A DNA stretch of 64,000 nucleotides from Ophthalmolycus amberensis (taxonomy: Eukaryota > Chordata > Actinopteri > Perciformes > Zoarcidae). Below, in pieces: positions 41,090 through 53,916 of this stretch. The DNA lies in NCBI GenBank assembly GCA_024529925.1, contig JAFEUB010000895.1, positions 310,001 to 374,000 on the forward strand, in the 5' to 3' direction. Numbering within the stretch: the first letter of the stretch is position 1; every line of letters starts with the position of its first letter. The notes beneath the pieces were generated by a model. That model was given only the letters and a program-made list of their open reading frames with translations, was not told the DNA's origin and did not search any database. The position numbers and the translations under genes were made by a program.

Positions 41090-41440
41090 TTCAGTCCTGA
41101 TAGCGATACCGAGCACTGATCTGATACCAGTGTTTACTTAATAACCTGTATGCCTCACTGTGTAGAGACATTTGTTTGTATAAGTGTATTGAATTGTTAT
41201 GTACTATCAAAATAATAAATGGTACAGCGGCAACCAAAATTACTACACATTACAGTATGCAATTTAATGAAAACCCTCTTTAATGCAGCAACAAATTGGC
41301 CAAAACTTAAACATTAATGAAAATGCCAGTGCATCATTTATAGAATTGGATTGAATAGATCGGCCCCAGTGTCACTGATACCAGTTCCAGCTTTCTGAGC
41401 CAGTATTGGCTCGATATCGGTATTAGTGCATCCCTACAAC
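41090..41440. repeat. Interspersed teleost repeat with GATATCGGTATT end (family D)
   Basis: The ends read GATAGCGATACCGAGCACTG and GCTCGATATCGGTATTAGTG followed by CATCCCTAC. Elements ending in TATCGGT...GCATCCCTA are common in fish, probably hAT-like non-autonomous DNA elements. The middle is diverged. Confidence 0.5.
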
Positions 41441-42953
41441 ATACAAGAAGAAACGAACACCTCCAATGATCCATCAATTCCCACTGGTTTGGTGAGAGGG
41501 CATTTATTGACTGACAGAGTAAATTCAAGGCTTACTCACTGTCAACATAACCCAAGAGGCAGTCTGCTGGAAAATCTAGTACTGTGGTGCCAGGGTCGCT
41601 CCACACAATTCCCGCTGTCTGTGATGAGCCGTGCTCACTGTGGTTGTGTGGCTGCTGGAAGGCCTGTCATTACAGCTGCAGCCTGTGGCAAGGCAGCCAG
41701 ATCCAGTCCAAATAAGATCCCCTCTGACAACGAGCTGCCCCACCTAAAAACCCACTTATCAGGCTGGAGGACTTCATTCATATCTATCACTGGATTTAAT
41801 AAATGTCTGTAATATGTAAGTGGGCGTGACATGTTCTGAAGAAAAACGACTACATGTGAGCTTATGCCAGCACTGCACAGGAAGCTGCTCTTTACCAGCC
41901 ATCAGCACCGCCCCTATTTATATATATTATATAAATTATAGATGAATCTGAATGGAAGCTCCTAATTAAGCCCTTACTTTACTTTGGGTTCTCTACAATG
42001 GATGGATATCTATTATTGTGAGTATTAGCAGTCATTGCATTGTCGTTGTTACGATCCTACTATTGTATTGTCTGTAATAACCTGTTATATGATGTTAGCT
42101 GCATCAGAGGTTTGTAAGCCTGCCAAAAATATTGGCTAATATTAATGTTTGCTTATAAGTAACACGTGGATGTACAATGTTACGCTAACATGTGGCTTTC
42201 TTTTAATATTGTGGCTTTGCAAATGTTAGCTAATGCCAGCATTTGGATTTTGCTACACTCTGACAGTAGCATTGGACTTGATAATGGTTTAATGAGCTAA
42301 ATATATGTTATGGGTTGAATAGCTTCTCATTTTCTGTACATACAGTATATCTATAAGCATCTGTGGTTAACTATTAACGCTCATTTATATATGTATTTCA
42401 TACAGAATATAACCATCTGACACTTGTCATTTTTTTGCCTATGCTATCATTTTTATGCATACATCTTCACAACTCTACAACTACCGTACATATCTTCCCT
42501 TTCACGTGGATGTTCTCTCATTGCACCGTCATCTCTTGCCTGTTTGTGACTGACGGTCAACAGGTTTATGCTATAACCATGTGATTGTTGTCGGATGAAA
42601 ATATGCCTGTTTAGCCGCGTCCCATCTGTTCGCACGCTGGAGACTCAAACATGGCGTGTTTGCATGCAGCGTTACATAACCCTGTTGCTCGCGAGGCATT
42701 TTACAGGCCTTGAGTCGCTATTCATCTCGTTTTGCTGCTTTTATGGTCGCCTCGATTTCTATTCTTCAAATTGTTGACGTGAAGTACCCGAGACTACCTG
42801 TGGAGATGAAAACGCTGATAGATGATGGCGTTGATATATCCTGTATGTACTTTAGGATGAGACTTTTTGGAAAGCTGACTCAGACTACTGAGGATATTTG
42901 ATTCACAAAAATAAACCTGGTCTTTTCTCTCTTCCTCCGTCTTTTTCTCTCAC

Positions 42954-42957
<4 letters not shown>

Positions 42958-42996
<39 letters not shown>
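42958..42996. repeat. (TC)n microsatellite
   Basis: About 19 uninterrupted TC units in a pyrimidine-rich context that begins at about 42920. Confidence 0.98.
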
Positions 42997-42999
<3 letters not shown>

Positions 43000-45900
43000 A
43001 TCAATCAGTGATGTTCCCCTCCACCCCCGACCGATGAATCTATTATTAATGAGGACCCTCAGCACTAAACTAAATTCAGTGCATAAACTTCACTTGGAGA
43101 GCTAGATCGGGGGATCAATAGGATGGCAGGGGCCACAGCGAGACTCTCATTTAGCTCTTTGGAAATGCAGGATACGGAAAGGCTGGCCCTGAGTGCAAAT
43201 GGGTCTCCCGACTAAAAGAGAGCTTGAGAGCACGAGCAATAAAACGAGCAAGAGGCTCTGACAATACACTGCAAATTTCAGTGGGTCATTACACTGCAAT
43301 TGTTACCATGTAGCTAATCAATACATGAGATAGGGGATCATCGACGGGGTGATGTTTGGTGTAATTAGGTTGATACAAGCTCTGAGTTATTGCCTATTCA
43401 GCATGCCACTTGTGCTGCATGAATCACATCTGATTTGTCAGTCACCGTGACGTTGATACCACTTGTCTCCTGTCAGAAACGTCAGGGCCATGATTACTCT
43501 CTTTCAGAATCACTGCACAGTTCAATATTTCATCAGACATATTTGCATGAAAGCAATTAGTCATGCATACTTTTCTCCGTAGGATGCTTGCTGCTAATCA
43601 TGGTACAGTATGAGTGCAAACCTGCACAAGAATGCCTCTCAACACCCCTTTGAACATGCTACGTATGATCAATAAAGGAAGAAAAAAAAAAAACTCAAGC
43701 TAATGATCACTATCAAAATGTATGGTACCATAATAACAACCAATAAAAGCAGTGAAAACAACAGATTCACACAAAATTGGTGAAAAAGACTAACGAGATA
43801 AAGGAGAATGGTAAAGTTCTAACATAATGACTGTTGGTCACATTGCAGAGTGGTGTTCTGCAGACAGGATGTTTACTAGGTGGTCAGGAACAAAACTATG
43901 AAATGAGTTTTGAGGATTTAAATATACTGCCAGCAGACGTTTTCCAAAACCAAGGTGCACATGCCGCAAAGGCTCAATCGCTGCTTGATTTGAACCTGGA
44001 CTCTCTCCTGGCTCTGCTTGGTCTGTTGGGACGGTGGTGAGTTGAAAGCTCACTGATGTAATCCAGCACCTGGCCTTGCGTGTAGTTGGTATGAGGATAA
44101 AATGGATTCTAAGAGAAATTGACAACCAGTCCAGAGAAGCTATAAAAAAATCTGTGTTATGGAAACAATGTTTGTTTTTAGCAGCCTGGCTTAAGATTTC
44201 TGCACAGTTTGACGCTGAGCTCTACCATACTGTATTGTAACCCTAAAAATTGCCAGGAAACATGCTCAACTTTAAGAATAAGGAAACAAAGTAAGATATA
44301 AATTTAAATTAGTATTGTTCACTGTATTCCACCATATATCTGAATTTCAACACTATGTCACCAATGAAAGTATGAGCTCCCAACTAAAACAAACATGATA
44401 GTTGGACAGATGCCCGCAATCGTTTTTCTTCTCCTGTGGTACTCTACTCCAGCTGGCTCCTGCCAATCACATTTCTCTTCTGTTGATCTTAAATCACAAG
44501 AGGATGACAGCGACTTCAGATTCAATCTTTCACAGTCAAAGGATGCAGTGGGGAAATAAATCAACATCCGAGTCTCTTAATCTGACAATGAAAATCAAGT
44601 CGTGTAGTGTTTTTTCTCAGCGTTGCGCAATGAACGAAATGCATGTCACAACAGGCTTGACCCGATGGGAAAGAGAGTAAGAAGAAGGAGTGAGTGGGTT
44701 CAATGGCATGTCTCCACTTCCTCAAATTCAGACAGGCTCACATTAAGTGACTGAAAGCCAATCGTACCTGCTTCCCACAGGGATGGCAGTAATTACAATG
44801 GCAAATGCATCCTTCAACTTTAGCCAGAAGAACCAAAGCGGAGAGCACAGCGACGTTTACCGAAAGTCAATCTTAGGAAATGGAAGTCTGGAACAAATTG
44901 TAGACAGAGACAGGGGGGGGGGCAAGTAAGGGAGGTAGATGAGGGGTTGAGGGATGGAGGTGGAGGGGGAAGAGGAAGAGTGGGGAATGAAGAGGACCAA
45001 AGGAAAAGTTTAATTTACCCGGCAGTGAATAAAACAGACACAACACAGGGGCTGATAGTGACTGAAATATCAAAGCCAGTACTTTGCTGGGGAGGCTGGG
45101 AAGTGGCTGCCGCTGCTGTTTGATCCATCACACAGCCGCTTGTTTTTTTCCTAAAAGCTTTGGAGAAGCCTCTGGGTGCCAGAGAGAAGTGAAGTGAGGT
45201 GGAGAATACATCCAATCTCTCTCTGCCTCTCTCTCTCGCTCTGCCTCTCTCTCTCTGTGTCAGTTTGTCTCTCTCCTTCTCTGCCTCTCATCTTGTACAA
45301 ATTGTGAGAACTCCTTTAGGCACAGCAGGATGAGAAAGTGTGCATTGCTGGGACAGCATGCGTGAAAGCATTTGCTCTGTCTATGAATGTGTGTCTACCT
45401 GTTTTTGGCTTACGCTTGGGATAAAAGTATGATCTTCATGTTGCTCGCTGTATCAAAAAAAAACACAGAGGAGCTCCTTTTTTTGAAGGGGAAGAAAAAG
45501 CAGAAGAAAGTGGAGAAAACGATTTCTCCGTCTTCTCCGTGGCATATCTTTTTGTGCTTGGAGATGAACTGCATCTCAGGAGAGAAGAGATCAATGAGCA
45601 AAAGCCTGCAGCAGAACAGCCCAGCACTGTAAGCCTGGTTGCCACCTGGAAGCCCCCCAAATGGAAGCGCCACCAGAAACAAAGCCGTGTCCTCAATCTG
45701 TTGGACACTACTTCTTGACTTACTTTGAGGATTTCTTTGTTTGACAGACTCGCCACCAAAGATGCTGTGGGTCTTTTCTGTATCCGAACAGCATGAAATA
45801 AACCATCTTTCTATGAAACACACTCACTGAAAGCTGACCCACTATTGATTTGTGTGTCTCGGTCAGCTTTAATCACGAGGACACACAATGTACGTAAAAG

Positions 45901-46382
45901 AAAAGAGGGGCCCAACTTTAAGCCTTGATGAAGCTAAGATGTGTTTTTGGCAACAGACTGTAATTGCTTACATTTTGTAGGTTTTACGGCTGATGCTTTA
46001 AACCGGTCAGATTTAGTGAAACCCATTAGCTCCCTGCAGCTCGGTGGGTAGTCTGCTAAATACTGACATTGAGTTGAGGAAATCTTGCTCGTGTTTTGGA
46101 CATATGAGCACTCCCTGGGGAGCCTGAGCTTTGGGAAGCTCACCTGGCTGCAGCGGGAAGTACCTTTATTTCTTTAATGTCTTTGTATTCCTCCATTCAT
46201 TATTTCCTCCCACCGGAGACCTCTCCAGTGGGAGGAAATTAACTAGAGAGATTAACTACAGATCAGTTGGGAGACAACATTGCAGAGACAGTGACTCACT
46301 AAACAGCAACACAGAAAGGCACACTGTGGGTGACATGCACGGTCTGTGTGTTTCACAGACAAGGTATCACACGATACTGAAA

Positions 46383-46602
46383 TGGATTTAGAAGACACAC
46401 AAAAGAGGTCTGATTGGATTCAGTGAATACAAACATGATATCTCAGCGGAATAAGGGAACACACACACAATAATGTCTTGTTGGATCTAAGGAAAATACA
46501 CACATGATGCTTTGTTGGATCTAGGGAATACACACACACACACACAATGTCTTGTTGGATTTAGGGAACACTTACGTTTCTAGTTGGATTTAGGGAACAG
46601 TT
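46383..46602 (+). repeat. Decayed short tandem array with TTGGAT(C/T)TAGG unit
   Basis: About five irregular units of 40-50 bases, each built of TTGGATTTAGGGAAC-type sequence, a variable CA stretch and an ATGTCTTGT-type linker (for example TCTTGTTGGATCTAAGGAAA near 46478, TTTGTTGGATCTAGGGAA near 46511, and TAGTTGGATTTAGGGAACA near 46580). Units differ in length and sequence, so the array is old or never homogenised. Confidence 0.65.
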
Positions 46603-48587
46603 ATTTTGTGTTTTTTTTAATCTTTGAAACTGATATGCTGCTTATTGCTGAAAAAAGCTCACCTTTTCCGCACCACATGATCCCGAAATACTGCAGTATG
46701 CGCTGGAACAAAAAGGTATGGTTTCTTGTGGACTATTTACAGTAGTGAGACTCTAAAAAAAGACATTATCAACTTTCACACATTGGTTATCTTTGTGAAA
46801 TGTACTGAAATGAGATTAAAGATGATCATACATTGCTAGCACATGCAGCCTGGCCGCTCCGGCTGCCATGCCTGGGAGATATCAGGGTGATACTGTGCCG
46901 ATATATTCTGCACCTTGAATATTTTTCCCTCCACAATACAGCACATGTAGAGAAGTGTCACACCAGCCTTTTCTGAAAGATCAGAAGTTGAGGTTTTGTT
47001 CACAGTTCACAGTTGGATCTTTCATTCGCTGTTCAGCTGGAGGTGAGGTACATTGCCACTTCAGCAGGTTGCCCACCGCTCAGCCGATACATATTTAACA
47101 AGCTGTCTGCAGCAATCTTGCGCTAGGGCTCCTCAAACTTTGTGTGGAAAATGGATTTAGTAAGTTAAACAAGCATGAGAAATGGATGAAAGGTTTCGAC
47201 CATATCCTTCCCCGTATTTGGTATCATTACTGAATGGCTTGACTTTGCTCCAGGGCTAAATCCAGGTCTGTTCATAAATGAGATTCAATCATTTGAAAAG
47301 AAGTGGCGGTTACTCTTAAAACATGAGAGTAGAACAAAACAGCTTAGCTTCTACAGACTGCATCCTTTAGACTTCATAGGGATTAAATGATGGCGATAAA
47401 GTAATGATTTTTAATGGATGCATGCACAGTACTGCAGAAGAAAATCCTTCAGTGTTATACAATCAAGCAAGAGGCTAAACACTGTTTTCACATTTGCCCA
47501 AATGCGTGTGTATCAATTTACAGAAGAAAGCTGCTTAACGTAAACCAGCTGCTAGAAACTCTCCATCTGTAATGATGAAAATCTACTGTCACACATAATC
47601 AGAGATATTCCATTTTGGGCCGACATAATTAACCAGCAAGTTGGTGAATTACTCATGATCCAAGTCATAAATTATATTTAACTCAGTCATTACTAAGGGT
47701 GAACTCAAGCGACTGCTTTTCTCACATCAAAGTAATACGCTGGGTTCCCTCAGCCTGTCTTCATTTATGAACCAAATTATCAATACATTCACTCACAATG
47801 TCTTCCACTTTATGCAAATCCTTGTTAATGATCTCTTCTGTTTTATTACAAACATATTATTTATTACAATCATAGCTTTCCATGTAGATGTTGAGGATTT
47901 GCATTATGTGTGAATGCATGAATCCAGCTTGTGCAAATGTTAATTTACAGGCTCACAAAATGCATTCATAATTATGCAAACATTAAATGAAGACACACTT
48001 GTGTGCCAAACGTATGTGTAATCAAACATGACCTGACCTAGTGTTGTTGATGCAATATGTCTAAACAAGCATGCAAAGGGAGCACAATATTACAGACGCA
48101 TGTAAAATATGCGTCTGTATATTAACATGCAGAAGTAAGGGCACAAAACACAAGAGGAAATCAGAATTCTTCCTGCAAGAAGAAGCAGAATCTAAAGAAT
48201 TGTGTTCTCTCATTTGCCTGGAGTAGATGCACGCATGACAAGCTCCAAGTCTCTTAACATGCAAATCCAGTCCGTGTCTATGAGTGTGTTTTATCTCGGG
48301 GGCTGCTGTTTGCTAATCAAGAGCCTTGTGAAAGCCAGGGGAGCGTTATAAGAAGCCGAGCATAATACGCCCGCTCACAGCCTCTCTATTAGAACACACG
48401 CTCATTTTACAGCCTTTTAACTTTCAATCTGCTCATCTTTGATAGTCTATTCTTCCCACTCGCTTGTTATTCAGCAAGCCTTTCAATTGCTGGTTGGATG
48501 TACACACCATATTAACACTTGAGATAATGTGTATCAGCACTACTCAAGGGGACAGAACACTATGGCATTTGTTGTTGTTGTTTTTTT

Positions 48588-48602
48588 GGGGGGGGGGGGG
48601 GG
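48588..48602. repeat. Poly-G run (about 15)
   Basis: Follows a (GTT)n and T stretch. Confidence 0.97.
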
Positions 48603-49417
48603 TTGTGTTTATTGCATTCTTGTTGTACAACCTCAGTGATTGTCATTAAAAACAATGATCTCTGTCTTACTGTAACTAAAATTCTTCCACTGTTTAACAG
48701 GGTCCTTGCCAGTGTTGAGTGCCATGTCGAGTGTGAAAGGACACTTTATGTAGAACATACAGATGTTCCTTTACACACATCTACTATTGATTATCTAAGA
48801 ATTCTTCATTAAGTCTGAGATTACATTTATAATTTAATTAAGTGTCACACTATATGCATGTGCAGTGAATCTTGTATTCTTCATCAGCAGATACTAATTA
48901 TGGGATTGAGCAAGGAATTTAAACCCAACAACTACTTAGTTGTCAAACCTGTATGCTATAACTGGGAAGCAGCGCTGGTGGTAAATAAGATGAAGTGAAT
49001 GAAAGAAACTCTCATAAGGTCTCTCTCTATTAGGTGACCCCGGTTCTCCATCCATACGTACTCCAGACCAGGAGGATGGGCTCGTCTGTGCAGCTCATCA
49101 CACAAACACAGACAGCCTTCACTGCTGCCTGCCGTCAGCCTGTTTATGCTGTTTACACTCGCTCACTTATTCACGCTTTCTAACGAGCGGGCTCCTGGGC
49201 GGGGAAGCCCTCCCCTGTGACAGCTTGTCACATTGTGTCAGCCTGTTGAGGGCCACTGAGAAAAACATCACCTCTGCTAATGTGGCACTGTGTGACATGG
49301 CCTTCGAGGTTGAAAAATCTGCCACTTGTGAACAGTTACAGGGTACATTACCACATGGCTGCATGTTGATGAAGCCCTGAGTGAAACCCAAGTGAAATTG
49401 AAAGGAGGGAGAGTGGG

Positions 49418-49418
<1 letters not shown>

Positions 49419-49510
<92 letters not shown>
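49419..49510. repeat. (TG)46 microsatellite, 92 bp, uninterrupted
   Basis: The longest pure dinucleotide tract in the window. Translated frames over it (poly Cys-Val or Thr-His) are artefacts. Confidence 0.99.
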
Positions 49511-49512
<2 letters not shown>

Positions 49513-50118
49513 AGGTTTGGCGAGGTGCTTGTTTGGGGACTTGGCACACAAGCGATCACTGCAGCTTCTGGGGGATTGGTGGCTCGGGTGCTAATTACAG
49601 CGTGACCAGTGGGAATACTTTTCTGTCTCTCACAAAGCACCAGAGAAAACAGACGTTACATATGAAAAGGAAACCTCTCACCCTGTCAATCTTTGCCTGT
49701 CCTCAAGTTGTTTATGTTGTACTATGCATGAAAACTGGGGTCAGACATTAACAGAACCGCTGTGACAGTTGCACAGACTATCCCTAACTGCCTTTTTTGT
49801 GAGACTTTGATGCTAATCCCTGAGCGAGTAATACAACCTTCTTTTTTTTTTGCTTTCCCTCCTCCACTGAGCCTAAAAGCAGTCTAATTACTGGTGCACT
49901 CTGCCAAGCAAATCATGCAAAATATATTACAAAGTACTTTAAACATTATTTTACATAATCCACTCAATATTTTTGCTTAAAGGAATGCATTGACCTTTAA
50001 GATAATAAGCTTTTTAATTGACTAAACTTTTTTTGATTAAAAGACAGTTTGTCCACTGTGTGTTTGGTGTTTAGTGCACTAGTGTTTCAGCATGAAGAAA
50101 AACTCCCAAACTGCATAT

Positions 50119-50486
50119 TAAGAGAAATAGTTGGAGATTTTGGGATATACACGCTTACTCACTTTCTAGGAGGGAGTTAGGTAAGATGATCGATACCACT
50201 GTCATGTCTGTCTGTTGAATATGAATCTGGAGTCAGGAGACGGTTAGTTTAGCACAAAGACTGTGGAACTAAAAATCCTTTTTCCTTTTCTATAGTTCCA
50301 GCACCTCAAAAGCACACTGACTAAACACATTATGTATACATCATGTTTGTTTAATCTGTACAAAAAGAGTGTAAAAACTATAATTTGTGGTTTTAATGGG
50401 GGTTATGTGCCAGATTATTTCTAATTCTTGATTTGCAGTTTCCCCCAAATTCCAGTCTTTATGTTAAACTAAGTCTATGCTAAGTG
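50119..50486 (+). repeat. Interspersed teleost repeat (family B)
   Basis: Starts with AGAGAAATAGTTGGAGATTT TGGGA-like sequence (split: AGAGAAATAGTTGG, AGATTTTGGGATATAC), then GATACCACTGTCATGTCTGT, GGTTAGTTTAGCACAAAGAC, TGTTTGTTTAATCTGTAC and TCCAGTCTTTATGTTAAACT. This order is a repeat often seen in percomorph genomes. It ends about 60 bases before duplicated segment copy 1. Confidence 0.7.
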
Positions 50487-50546
50487 TGTAATATGCTGGG
50501 GGAGAGTAGGCTACAGCTTAACGATGTGTTGCTGAAGTGGTTAGTA

Positions 50547-51100
50547 GAACATCAATCCCTTTTTAAAACGTGTGATAATGAGGTGTAATTAGTTATACAC
50601 ACTTAATTGCATTGCAGAAATACAAGCATAGCTTGCTTTGCGAGATAGTTTGTCTATCAGTTAGAAGTCATCTCTCAATCCGGTCGTTTAGCACAGCATC
50701 CTATTTAATGTTGGTAAAGGAGACCTCTGTGAATCGTGAGTTTACCATCACTATCACAGGTTGTTGTTAGCAAAACACTGAATTCCATTAAATAATATCT
50801 CCAGATCAAGATGCAGAGAATGATCTCGTCATTCTTGAAAAATCCCCTGAGAGCTCCAGCCCTGACCTCAGTCAGGAGGTAGACAGTTTATCTTTTGTTC
50901 GATTCAGAGTGATACGCTTTTTTCCCTTCAGGGGAATGAATGTAGATTTAATTAAAATATGTGTTCCCTCTTTCACAGGACCATTTCAGACTGATCGTGG
51001 AATGATGATGATGATAATGATGATGGGGCATATGTGTGTGAGTGACCTGGCTTTATTATCCATGTTCTCGAAATCAAGTTGCATTGTGGGCATTTAATGT
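50547..51100 (+). repeat. Duplicated segment, copy 1
   Basis: This 554-base stretch recurs in the same orientation at 53388-53916. Boundaries are sharp: both start GAACATCAATCCC and both end TGTGGGCATTTAATGT. By eye most positions agree (over 90% of aligned bases, not computed), with small indels: copy 1 has about 25 extra bases around 50850-50885 and extra GATGAT units near 51003-51024. It is rich in homeodomain-type TAAT cores (GTGTAATTAG, CTTAATTGC, TTTAATTAAAA). No coding frame is shared between copies. It does not resemble a transposon I know, and has no terminal inverted repeats. Confidence 0.92.
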
Positions 51101-52879
51101 AAATGTATTTTTTTCAAGAACAGTGGCAGCCGTGTAGAAGTTAGTGAATGAGTAAGTGCGAGGGACATTACTGAGCTACAAAAACCGATATAAGTAAAAC
51201 TGCATCATCATTTCCTGTTTTTCTGGCCAAGGACCCCCCATGCACGCTGCTCTAATTGTGCCCCACCCCCACATCCACCCCCAGAATTCTGGCTTGCATG
51301 ACACCCCTGCTACCAAATGTTTAGTGAGTATAGTCATCACTGTGATAAACTCAGAAAACGTCCTCCACTTTATCCTTCCACCAACCGACGGAAATCGAAA
51401 CACAGTTCTGGGGAAATATCGACCGCCTTTGGGGTCTTTTTATGAAAAGCTGTGCTGTCACAACATCTGTTGATGCGATTTGGAGAGGCAGAGGGCATTG
51501 TTACTCTAGCATCAGAGAGAGCACCAGACATCACGGATCAATAACAAACATCATGGCATTTCGCTCAAAATGTTGAGCGGTGCCCGGAACCAAAACAAGA
51601 AAAGTGAGAATTCATGACTGAAGGATCGTCGGAGTAGAAAAGGGTTGAGAAAAAATAATGGGAACAGAAACACATCCCCTCATGGCTTACAATAAATCAA
51701 AGAAACTTTTTTTTATGATGACATTTAACGTGACATTTAACCACGTCAATCTCTTAACTCAATTTATTTCTCTAAAATAGCAGGTCACATTGCTAATTTT
51801 GCCCTGAATGATGCCTGTAATAAAAACCCTACTGCCTGTTCAAGGGCTGCCAATAAATTCAGCTCTCTCACCCACACAGCTCTGGGGCCAATCTCTCTGT
51901 TTGATCAAACTTTGCTCCCCAGTGGTATGAAATATCCAAAGGCACTTCGATTTACAACCTACTGTGTTAAATTATTGACACCTCACTGCCTTTCCTATCA
52001 GTTTCTTGACTAATCCCCTGTTGTTACCTCACTTTTTTAAAGTTGGGGACTTCTGTTTGACTTCCCGCAATAAACTATGATTCATTCATAATTCATTATT
52101 ACCTGAAGGCGGAGGCCATGGACATTTTAAAATCTCACATGCAATATCTGATAGGCTCATGCTAAGTCTGCCGGTCTATAAATAATCGTCTGTGTTCAAC
52201 ATGAAACAAACAGCTGTTGTCTTTGAAGCAGAGATAGGGAGCGCTGGCTCTGCATTAGATCTAAATAACACAGGCTGTGCAGATAGCAGGCAGGGAGAGA
52301 AAACAAGAGGCGAAGAAAGCGACAGTGGGAGGAGGACAAGATATGAGGGCAGTGTGTACGGAGGCTCTCAGGCAGGCAGGATGTGTAATCTCTGTCTGTG
52401 GAGGGAGCAGGTTAATTTTTCATGCGGCGGTTTGCAGGGCCCGGCCCAGGCAATCCTATAGCTGGCCATGGTTTCCCGAGAGAGAGCTTGTTGCTCGAGG
52501 GCCCCGGGCGGGTTTCTTGTTGAGTCTGCCTGTAAATTGCCACCAAACTAGTGAATTACTCCATGAAGTGTCGCGGCGGCAGCCGGAAGCCCTATAGGCA
52601 CCGATTTATGTTTTCCCTCGCCGTGATTCTTCACTGACAGCTCGGGCAGCAAACTGAGATGTCTCAGGTAGAAGCCAACAACTCCATATTCAAAACAGCT
52701 GGCTGCCACTGCTGCTTGAGTTTCTGATCGATTTAATGTACGAGTGTGCTGCTACTTGTTTAATAAACAATGGCACATCATTTTGGGGAAAATATTGGGA
52801 TAATCTGTCAGGGAAACTGACAAATTGACCGTCCTCCCAAGAAGGAGACTAAGACTGTACGGGCATGCCGTGTGAGGCT
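51101..52879. other. Non-coding stretch between the duplicated segments
   Basis: Unique sequence. The part at about 52090-52780 has a GC-rich core flanked by TAAT and octamer-like words and looks constrained; no open reading frame with a known domain. Confidence 0.5.
52090..52780. promoter_or_regulatory. Candidate distal regulatory block (speculative)
   Basis: About 690 bases of complex, repeat-free sequence with a GC-rich middle (52390-52600), several TAAT cores and ATAAA words at the edges, unlike the low-complexity DNA around it. It lies about 6 kb upstream of the first coding exon. The call rests on appearance only. Confidence 0.2.
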
Positions 52880-53387
52880 GTTCTTACTCACAATGCTAAC
52901 ATTGGAATGGTTAACGTTATAGTCTCGCTGGTCACCATGCTAACAAACGCTAATTAGCACTAAACAATGCAGCGGAGGCTGATGGGAATATTATAAATTT
53001 TGCAGGTATACGGTCAGAAACCAAGGTATTGAACAAATGACATGACTGACTTAATGGTGGCACTAGATGAAGAGTTAAGGGGTTACTGAAGCAGTAATGT
53101 CTGTACCAAATTTCATGGCCATCCATCCAATAGTTGTTGAGACATTTCACTCAAAAGCACAAATGTCAGCCTCACGATGGTGTTCGGGAAAATGTCGGGA
53201 AATCATCTGAGTCATTAGGATTCATCGTCTGTTAACATGAACGTCTGTACAAAAGTTTGTGTCAATCAGCGGATTAGGACTTAATGCATATCTGTACCAC
53301 GTTTCACTGCAATCCATACAGTTTGTCGAGACATTTCACGAAATGACCACCATGTCAACTTGCTTGTGGTACTAGGATCACCAAGGT
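52880..53387 (+). repeat. Interspersed teleost repeat (family A), 5' part
   Basis: Contains the hallmarks of a repeat very common in percomorph fish: ATGCTAACAAACGCTAATTAG, in two parts here (ATGCTAACAAACGC, TAATTAG), then ACCAAATTTCATGGCCATCC and AATAGTTGTTGAGACATTTC. The TTTCA-GC-ATCCA and GAGACATTTCAC blocks occur twice (near 53108-53150 and 53295-53340), so the element has an internal tandem arrangement. Family known by sight; no formal name assigned. Confidence 0.75.
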
Positions 53388-53916
53388 GAACATCAATCCC
53401 TTTTTAAAACGTGTGATAATGATGTGTAATTAGTTATACACACTTAATTGCATTGGAGAAATACAAGCATAGCTTAATTTGCGAGATAGTTGGCTGTCAG
53501 CTAAAGTTAGAAGCCATCTCTCAATCTGGTCGTTTAGCACATCATCTTATTTAATGTTGGTAAAGGAGAGCTCTGTGAATCGTATGGCAGTGAGTTTACC
53601 ATCACTATCACAGGTTGATGTTAGCAAAACACTGAATTCCATTTGATATCTCCAGGTCAAGATGCAAAGAATGATCTCGACATTCTTGAAAAAGCCCCTG
53701 AAAGAGATAGTTTATCTTCGGTTTGATTCATCGTGATGCGCTTTTTTTCCTTCAGGGGAATGAATGTAGATTTAATCAAAATATGTGTTCCCTCTTTCAT
53801 AGGACCATTTCAGACTGATCGTGGAATGATGACGATGATCAGGCATCTGTGTGTGAGTGCCCTGGCTTTATTATCTATGTTTTTCTAAATGAAGTTCCAT
53901 TGTGGGCATTTAATGT
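53388..53916 (+). repeat. Duplicated segment, copy 2
   Basis: Same-orientation partner of 50547-51100, 529 bases. It carries two small insertions relative to copy 1 (TATGGCAG near 53583-53590 and a few bases near 53500) and the deletion noted for copy 1. The TAAT-core motifs near its start are kept. It lies between two parts of an older interspersed repeat (52880-53387 and 53917-54035). Similar ~29-base stretches flank it on both sides, 53351-53381 and 53929-53958. Confidence 0.92.

Larger units (their letters stand above)
41441..50118. other. Non-coding stretch, mostly single-copy
   Basis: Contains the TC, TG and decayed tandem arrays, C/T-rich DNA around 45215-45295, and two complex repeat-free blocks at about 43130-43570 and 47580-48010. 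No exon recognised. Confidence 0.55.

Noticed and set aside
45410..45823. 137-codon minus-strand frame
   Set aside because: Phe/Ser-rich translation of purine-rich DNA; the overlapping frame is equally open, and no domain is visible.
49167..49751. Frames of up to 157 codons rich in Thr-His or Cys-Val
   Set aside because: They are translations of the (TG)46 microsatellite.
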